Origin: JAFGUB01 sp050305515
GTDB taxonomy: Bacteria > Campylobacterota > Campylobacteria > Campylobacterales > Sulfurimonadaceae
NCBI GenBank assembly: GCA_050305515.1
Contig: JBNLFL010000028.1
Span: forward strand, 1-11,528
Reading direction: 5' to 3'
Length of the DNA stretch: 11,528 nucleotides
The notes under the pieces are model-generated. The model ran no database searches. It was given only the letters and a program-made list of their open reading frames with translations, and was not told the origin of the DNA. Both the position numbers and the translations under genes were made by a program. This document shows, piece after piece, positions 6,778-11,528 of the stretch. Position 1 is the first letter of the stretch. Every line of letters begins with the position of its first letter.

Positions 6778-7454
6778 TAGAACTTCGGCAGATCGGCAAG
6801 AGCTATGGTGTCGCCGAGGCGCGCACGGAAGTGTTGCGCGGTATCGACCTGAAAATCGAAGCCGGGGAGTTTGTCGCCATCATGGGGCCCAGCGGCAGCG
6901 GCAAATCGACGCTGCTGAATATTCTGGGTGCGCTCGATGTTCCCAGCAACGGACATTACATGTACGAAGGCGTCGATCTGGGCACGTTTAACAGCGACCA
7001 GCGCGCACTCTTTCGCCGTCACATGCTGGGGTTTGTGTTTCAAGGATTTCATCTGGCAAAAAAAGCTTCGGCCATCGAGAATGTGGAGATGCCGCTGATT
7101 TATCTTGGCATTGTCGCGTCGGAACGTCATGAACGCGCCCGTGCGATGCTTCAGGAACTGGGTCTGGGAGAACGGCTTGGCTACGAACCTTCGCAGCTCT
7201 CCGGCGGGCAGCAGCAGCGCGTGGCGATTGCCCGCGCCATGGTCACCCGTCCGCGCGTGCTGATTGCGGACGAGCCTACGGGCAACCTCGACTCCAGACG
7301 CAGCCATGAGATCATGGAACTCATTGCCGCGTTTAATGCGCAGGGCATCACCGTCATTATGGTCACCCATGAAGAGGATATCGCCGCCTACGCCTCGCGG
7401 GTAATCATGCTGCGCGACGGGGTCATTGAGTCGGAGAAACGCCATGTTCACTAA
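6774..7454 (+). CDS. MacB/LolD-type ABC transporter ATP-binding protein
   Basis: A 226-residue cytoplasmic ATPase that would power the neighbouring permease. Walker A is GPSGSGKS (38-45), the signature is LSGGQ (142-146) followed by QQRVAIARAM, Walker B ends in D166-E167, the D-loop is NLDSR, and the switch histidine is H199 in VTHEED. All catalytic motifs are intact. The start is GTG 6774 within GTGA, overlapping the adaptor stop and implying translational coupling. It corresponds to the N-terminal half of E. coli MacB but is a separate polypeptide here, as in split systems of the YknXYZ type. The last 11 bases overlap the permease gene. Confidence 0.9.
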   Translation: MIELRQIGKSYGVAEARTEVLRGIDLKIEAGEFVAIMGPSGSGKSTLLNILGALDVPSNGHYMYEGVDLGTFNSDQRALFRRHMLGFVFQGFHLAKKASAIENVEMPLIYLGIVASERHERARAMLQELGLGERLGYEPSQLSGGQQQRVAIARAMVTRPRVLIADEPTGNLDSRRSHEIMELIAAFNAQGITVIMVTHEEDIAAYASRVIMLRDGVIESEKRHVH

Positions 7455-8658
7455 TGCGCTTCTGCTCGCCCTGCGCGAGATTCGCCGCAATATGATGCGT
7501 TCGATTCTCACGGCCATTGGCATTGTCATCGGCATCGCATCGGTCATCGCCATGGTGAACATCGGCAAGGGGGCGAGTCAGTCCATCACGCAGAGCGTTA
7601 GCAAGCTCGGCAGCAATACGCTCTACATCATGCCCGGACGCCATCGCGGTCCCGGAAGCGGTCTGCCCAGCGACACGAAACCTTTTACCATGCACGACGT
7701 CCGGGCGCTTAAAAATTCGGTTATCACCCTTGAAGCCGTCTCGCCCGTCACTTCGTCGCAGATGAACGTACGCTATAAGGAGACCAACTACCAGACGAGT
7801 GTCAAAGGGGTGGACAACAGCTACTTCAAGACGCAGAACTGGCAGTTGGTCGCAGGAAGTTTTTTTGACGAGAGCGAGCTGCAGTCGGGCAAGAATGTCT
7901 GTATTCTCGGCCATACGGTGGTCACCAATCTTTTTGGTTCGCAGCGCGACATTGTGGGAGAAAAGATTCGCCTGAAAAATTTTTCGTGTGATGTAATAGG
8001 CGTGCTGGAATCGAAAGGCTCCAATACTTTCGGGATGGATCAGGACGATCAGGTTCTGGTTCCCGTGAAGATGTTCGGACGCCGCATCGGCGGCAGCGAC
8101 ACGGTGCCGCTTATCATTGCCATGGTCAAGGAGCAGTTCTCGCTTGACGAGGCGAAGATGCAGATTCGCCGGCTGCTGCGCGAACAGCGCCATATCGAGA
8201 GCGGCGAGGAAGATAACTTCGATATCCGCTCCATGACCGCGCTCATCGACACGCTCTCGAAGATCACGGGGATGCTCACCGTCATGCTCGGTGCCGTGGC
8301 GGCCATTTCTCTGGTGGTCGGCGGTATCGGCATCATGAACATCATGCTGGTCTCCGTGACCGAACGCACCCGCGAGATTGGCATCCGCATGGCTATCGGG
8401 GCGATGGCGCGCGACATTCTTGTGCAGTTTCTTATTGAAGCGGTGGTGCTCTCCGCGCTCGGCGGCATTGTCGGCGTGCTGCTGGGCATCGGTATTTCGG
8501 TTCTTGTGGCCCAGATTATGGACATTGCGCTTATCATCGACGTCTCCATTGTGATTATCGCCTTGCTCTTTTCAATGCTCATTGGCATAGTTTTTGGTAT
8601 TATCCCGGCTCGCAAAGCGGCCAACATGAACCCCATCGACGCACTGCGTTTCGAGTAG
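7444..8658 (+). CDS. MacB-type ABC transporter permease (MacB_PCD plus FtsX domains)
   Basis: A 404-residue inner-membrane permease. The N-terminal REIRRNMMRS amphipathic helix leads to TM1 (about 20-42). A periplasmic MacB_PCD domain (about 45-265) is followed by the FtsX-like domain with three membrane helices (about 275-300, 325-350, 362-387). The coupling motif ERTREIGIRMAIGA lies after TM2, and the C-terminus PARKAANMNPIDALRFE is typical of the family. I chose ATG 7444 because GGAG lies seven bases upstream and the protein then begins like its relatives; TTG 7426 would add six residues. It probably dimerises with the ATPase and adaptor to move substrate from the periplasm outward by mechanotransmission. 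The substrate is not predictable. Confidence 0.88.
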   Translation: MFTNALLLALREIRRNMMRSILTAIGIVIGIASVIAMVNIGKGASQSITQSVSKLGSNTLYIMPGRHRGPGSGLPSDTKPFTMHDVRALKNSVITLEAVSPVTSSQMNVRYKETNYQTSVKGVDNSYFKTQNWQLVAGSFFDESELQSGKNVCILGHTVVTNLFGSQRDIVGEKIRLKNFSCDVIGVLESKGSNTFGMDQDDQVLVPVKMFGRRIGGSDTVPLIIAMVKEQFSLDEAKMQIRRLLREQRHIESGEEDNFDIRSMTALIDTLSKITGMLTVMLGAVAAISLVVGGIGIMNIMLVSVTERTREIGIRMAIGAMARDILVQFLIEAVVLSALGGIVGVLLGIGISVLVAQIMDIALIIDVSIVIIALLFSMLIGIVFGIIPARKAANMNPIDALRFE

Positions 8659-8684
8659 GCCGCGTTTTATTACCAGGAACTTCC

Positions 8685-10802
8685 ATGACCCCTTTGATCG
8701 ATCTGATCGTCGCCAAAACCGCACTCTCGCCCTTACATGTAAAGAATATTCTCTCCCTTCTCGAAGGGGGTGCGACCATCCCTTTTATTGCCCGTTACCG
8801 CAAGGAAATGACCGGAGGGGCGAGCGACGAGCAGCTGCGCGATTTCGAGAGCGTGTATGAGTATTCCAGAAAACTCATTGAACGCAGAGCGGAGGTGATG
8901 CGCCTCATTACCGAGCGCGCCACGCTCACCCCGGCGCTGCGCAAGGCGCTTGAAGAGGCCGAAACGCTTCAGAAAATCGAAGATATTTACCGTCCGTTCA
9001 AAGAGAAGAAAAACAGCCGCGCGGCTTCGGCTATTGCCGCGGGACTCGAACCGCTTGCCGATCTGATTGCGCGCGCCGAAGTGGGTAAAAGCGAGCTTAT
9101 GCGCCGCTGCAGTGCTTTTGTGAAAGGGGAGTTCACTTCGCCCGAAGCGGCACTTAAAGGGGCGCAGGACATCCTCGCCGAGCGCTACAGCGACGACGCG
9201 AGAGAACGTGAACACTGGCGTGCGCAGCTGATGCAGCATGGTGTATTTGAAGTTAAAGGCACCAAGACGCTCAACCTGGAGGGGCTTTATGCCAAACTTG
9301 CGGGCAGTTCGGAGCGAATTGCGACGATTCCCTCGCACCGCTATCTGGCGCTGATGCGCGGCGTGCATGAAAAAGAGCTCTCGGTAAAAATCGGCGTGGA
9401 TATGGAGCGCGTCGAGAGCGCCATCACGCGCTTTAAAATTCCCAAACACGCATCGAAAGAGGCGGCGTCACTGCTGCTTGAGGCGTACCTTGACGGCTTT
9501 AAACGGCTGCTCTTTCCTTCGCTGGAGCGCGAGATTCACGCCGAAGTGAAAACGCGTTCCGACACGCAGGCCATTGCGACGTTCGGCAAAAACCTCTCGC
9601 AGCTGCTCAACACGCCGCCGGTGACCAAACGGGTGATTCTCGGCGTTGACCCCGCATTTCGCACCGGTTGCAAGCTGGCCGTGGTCAATGAACACGGAGG
9701 CTATCTTGAACACGCCGTTATTTATCCCACGCCGCCGCAGAGCGATTTTGAGGCCTCCGTAAAGGTCATCAAGAAACTTGCCGAACGTTATAAAATTGCC
9801 GCCGTGGCCATTGGCAACGGTACGGCGTCGCGCGAAACGCAGGAGTTTTTTGCCCGCCTTAACCGCGATGAAGGGCTGAACCTTGCTTACACCGTCGTCT
9901 CCGAAGCGGGCGCGTCGGTCTATTCGGCTTCGAAGATTGCACAGGAGGAGTACCCGCAGCTTGACGTCACCATCCGCGGGGCAATCTCCATCGCGCAGCG
10001 GCTGCGCGACCCGATGGCAGCACTTGTCAAGATCGACCCCAAATCGCTGGGGATCGGGCAGTATCAGCACGATGTCGATCAGAAGCAGCTGGAGAAGAAG
10101 CTGCATGAAGTGACCGAAGCGCTGGTCAACCGCATCGGTGTGGACCCCAACAGCGCGTCGCGCTCCCTGCTTTCGTTTGTTGCGGGTATCGGAGACAAAC
10201 TGGCGCAGAGTATGGTGGAGCACCGGGAGAAGGCCGGAAGCTTTACATGTAAGGCCGACCTGCTAAAGGTCAAGGGTCTGGGTGCCAAAGCGTATGAACA
10301 GAGCGCGGGATTTTTCCGCATACGAGAGGGCAAAAGCGTGCTGGACAATACCGGGGTGCACCCCGAGAGTTACGGCGTGGCACAGGCGCTGATGGCGCAT
10401 CATGACGTTGCCGCAATCGGCAGCACACAGCTTGGCGCGCTCGCGGCGGAGCTGGGCGTGGGCGCTCAAACGCTCGCTGACATTGTCACGGAACTGCAAA
10501 AACCGGGCTTCGACCCGCGTGAAACGCTTGAACCCATTATTTTTCAGGAGGGGCTGCGCGATATTGAATCGCTGCGCAGCGGCAGTATTGTCTCAGGGGT
10601 GGTGCGCAACATTACCGATTTCGGAGCCTTTGTCGATATCGGGCTGAAAAACGACGGTCTGATCCACATTTCGCAGATGAGTGAACGGCGCATCGCCCAC
10701 CCGCTCGAAGTGCTCAGCGTCAACCAGCAACTGCGCCAGATACGGGTGCTGGAAGTGGATGTCGCGAAGCAGAAAGTGTCGCTGAGTCTGAAGGAGCTTT
10801 AA
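8685..10802 (+). CDS. tex: Tex family RNA-binding transcription accessory protein
   Basis: A 705-residue cytoplasmic nucleic-acid-binding protein of the Tex/YhgF family, linked to transcription and, in some species, to toxin expression and stress tolerance. The N-terminal helical Tex domain contains IPFIARYRKEMTGG (near residue 30). A YqgF-like RNase H fold begins near RVILGVDPAFRTG (316-328). Helix-hairpin-helix motifs follow (about 495-560, FVAGIGDK and VKGLGAKAYEQ), and a C-terminal S1 RNA-binding domain covers about 633-704 (GVVRNITDFGAFVDIG). The chain stops right after S1, so it lacks the tail of longer homologues such as E. coli YhgF. AGGA precedes ATG 8685. It begins 26 bp after the permease gene with no terminator, so read-through is likely. 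Two TTACATGTAA palindromes lie inside it. Confidence 0.95.
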   Translation: MTPLIDLIVAKTALSPLHVKNILSLLEGGATIPFIARYRKEMTGGASDEQLRDFESVYEYSRKLIERRAEVMRLITERATLTPALRKALEEAETLQKIEDIYRPFKEKKNSRAASAIAAGLEPLADLIARAEVGKSELMRRCSAFVKGEFTSPEAALKGAQDILAERYSDDAREREHWRAQLMQHGVFEVKGTKTLNLEGLYAKLAGSSERIATIPSHRYLALMRGVHEKELSVKIGVDMERVESAITRFKIPKHASKEAASLLLEAYLDGFKRLLFPSLEREIHAEVKTRSDTQAIATFGKNLSQLLNTPPVTKRVILGVDPAFRTGCKLAVVNEHGGYLEHAVIYPTPPQSDFEASVKVIKKLAERYKIAAVAIGNGTASRETQEFFARLNRDEGLNLAYTVVSEAGASVYSASKIAQEEYPQLDVTIRGAISIAQRLRDPMAALVKIDPKSLGIGQYQHDVDQKQLEKKLHEVTEALVNRIGVDPNSASRSLLSFVAGIGDKLAQSMVEHREKAGSFTCKADLLKVKGLGAKAYEQSAGFFRIREGKSVLDNTGVHPESYGVAQALMAHHDVAAIGSTQLGALAAELGVGAQTLADIVTELQKPGFDPRETLEPIIFQEGLRDIESLRSGSIVSGVVRNITDFGAFVDIGLKNDGLIHISQMSERRIAHPLEVLSVNQQLRQIRVLEVDVAKQKVSLSLKEL
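8733..8742. repeat. TTACATGTAA palindrome, copy 3 (inside tex)
   Basis: A perfect copy 48 bases into tex, read as the codons for L-H-V plus the first base of K. The context CCTTACATGTAAAG matches the 14-bp consensus at 13 positions. Confidence 0.6.
10243..10252. repeat. TTACATGTAA palindrome, copy 4 (inside tex)
   Basis: A perfect copy in the helix-hairpin-helix region of tex, read in a different frame from copy 3 (F-T-C-K). The context CTTTACATGTAAGG matches the 14-bp consensus at 13 positions. The change of frame shows that the DNA word, not a peptide, is conserved. Confidence 0.6.
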
Positions 10803-10808
10803 GCAATG

Positions 10809-10853
10809 ATGGCTTCTGTAGGTGATCGAAATTTATGATAGAATTGAAGCCAT
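10809..10853. promoter_or_regulatory. 8-bp inverted repeat whose right arm covers the mntA start codon
   Basis: ATGGCTTC (10809-10816) and GAAGCCAT (10846-10853) are perfect inverted copies separated by 29 bases. The right arm includes the first two bases of ATG 10852. The loop holds a -10-like TATGAT (10834-10839). The repeat may be an operator for autoregulation, or an RNA stem that hides the start codon in transcripts reading through from tex. Confidence 0.4.
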
Positions 10854-11160
10854 GAATAAAGAAGAAATACTGAATTATCTTACTGAAGCCAAACGAAAAT
10901 ATCAGCCGGAAGGTTTTCTGATTAAAGCGCTTTTTGGCTCCTATTCCCGCGATGAAGCGAGTGCGGATAGTGATGTTGACATACTGGTTGAAGCGACACC
11001 GGTTTTTGCAAATAAATATGGCTTTGGTGCTATACGACGCGTTAAAGAGATCGAACAGGAGATTAGCGAGGCACTGGGGTTACCCGTTGATTTAGCTGAC
11101 AGTACCGGAATGGGCAAAACGGGCAAACGTTTTATCATTGACAGAGCCATTTATGTCTAA
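10852..11160 (+). CDS. mntA: MntA-type antitoxin, minimal nucleotidyltransferase
   Basis: A 102-residue minimal nucleotidyltransferase. The family signature GSx10DxD is perfect: G29-S30, then D41 and D43, with D80 in LPVDL as the likely third metal-binding carboxylate. In characterised HepT-MntA systems this enzyme inactivates the toxin by adding AMP units to a tyrosine of its RX4HXY motif. I prefer ATG 10852; a GTG at 10822 in the same frame would add ten residues, and neither has a strong ribosome site. It overlaps the toxin gene by 8 bp. The DNA is visibly AT-richer than tex (sampled lines of the module about 28-48% GC against 55-65% in tex), which suggests acquisition. Confidence 0.87.
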   Translation: MNKEEILNYLTEAKRKYQPEGFLIKALFGSYSRDEASADSDVDILVEATPVFANKYGFGAIRRVKEIEQEISEALGLPVDLADSTGMGKTGKRFIIDRAIYV

Positions 11161-11528
11161 AGAGTCAATTAGCAAAGTCTATTTGATCCTGGAAAAGATT
11201 GAGTATATTGAAAAAATTGTTTCAGAGAACGGTGGAATATCCAATGCTTTGGAAGATGTGGTCACAACCAGACCCGCTATTTTGATGCATCTGACAGCTA
11301 TCGCAGAACAGTTCAATAAGTTGAAACAGTCGCACGCCAATGATATACTCGATGCCTTTGATGATGAAGATATTAAAGGCATGTATGATGTAAGAACATA
11401 CATTGCGCATGATTATGAAGGGGTGAATATACCTATTGTAGAATGGATTATCCGGGAGGGGCTGCCAAAATTTAAAGAACAGTGCCAAAAGCTCATAGGT
11501 CTCTATGAACGGACACAGCAGTCAGTTC
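11153..11528 (+). CDS. hepT: HepT-type toxin ribonuclease, 3' end cut by the window
   Basis: An open frame from ATG 11153, overlapping the end of mntA, runs 125 codons to the window edge without a stop. It is helix-rich and contains R81-TYIA-H86-D-Y88, a perfect RX4HXY motif, the HEPN-type RNase signature of HepT toxins; Y88 is the expected target of AMP addition by MntA. HepT proteins are usually about 110-145 residues, so the stop probably lies just outside. Translation is likely coupled to mntA. The gene order, antitoxin first, is the reverse of the well-studied Shewanella pair. Confidence 0.88.
   Translation, partial: MSKESISKVYLILEKIEYIEKIVSENGGISNALEDVVTTRPAILMHLTAIAEQFNKLKQSHANDILDAFDDEDIKGMYDVRTYIAHDYEGVNIPIVEWIIREGLPKFKEQCQKLIGLYERTQQSV

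Noticed and set aside
6956..6965. TTACATGTAC, nine of ten matches to the repeated palindrome
   Set aside because: It is not palindromic at the last base and is explained by ordinary codons for Tyr-Met-Tyr in the ATPase.
598..10223. Long open frames antisense to the porin, nirA, regulator, efflux genes and tex (for example 598-1341, 1509-2447, 2625-3698, 7423-8193, 9468-10223, all minus)
   Set aside because: Each lies wholly opposite a gene with clear family motifs, has no domain signature and shows the composition expected from codon bias of the other strand.
10803..10851. Possible terminator after tex
   Set aside because: The only pairing found is the inverted repeat reaching the mntA start; it has a 29-base loop and no following T-run.

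Overview
The window looks like chromosomal DNA from a free-living member of the Campylobacterota (epsilonproteobacteria) of moderately high GC. The clues are the kinase H-box of the type AHQWRQPI, the porin and siroheme-reductase style, and short-leader tight operons. The genus cannot be fixed from the sequence alone. Nine genes are supported, one of them cut by the right edge.

Region 1 (1-3149), nitrite assimilation: a non-coding leader with small tandem hairpins precedes a signal-peptide outer-membrane porin. Twenty bases later comes a ferredoxin-type nitrite/sulfite reductase whose active-site residues favour nitrite. Region 2 (3150-5398), two-component system: an OmpR-type response regulator (+) and a membrane histidine kinase (-) converge tail to tail, and their stop codons overlap. 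The kinase sensor carries a PilJ/NarX-like P-box, so nitrate or nitrite is the natural candidate signal for the porin-reductase pair beside it.

Region 3 (5399-8658), tripartite efflux: a divergent regulatory region with a clear promoter, an inverted repeat laid over that promoter and a direct repeat leads into a MacA-like periplasmic adaptor, an ABC ATPase and a MacB-type permease. The genes overlap, and MacB is split into two polypeptides. Region 4 (8685-10802): tex, a transcription accessory protein, follows 26 bp later. Region 5 (10803-11528): an AT-richer MntA-HepT toxin-antitoxin module, antitoxin first, probably acquired. The HepT frame was found by reading past the end of mntA; it has no stop within the window.

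The most unusual signal is the perfect palindrome TTACATGTAA, present four times (about 0.01 expected by chance). Two copies lie just upstream of the regulator and kinase starts. Two lie inside tex in different reading frames. It is either a regulator operator or a highly iterated genomic word.
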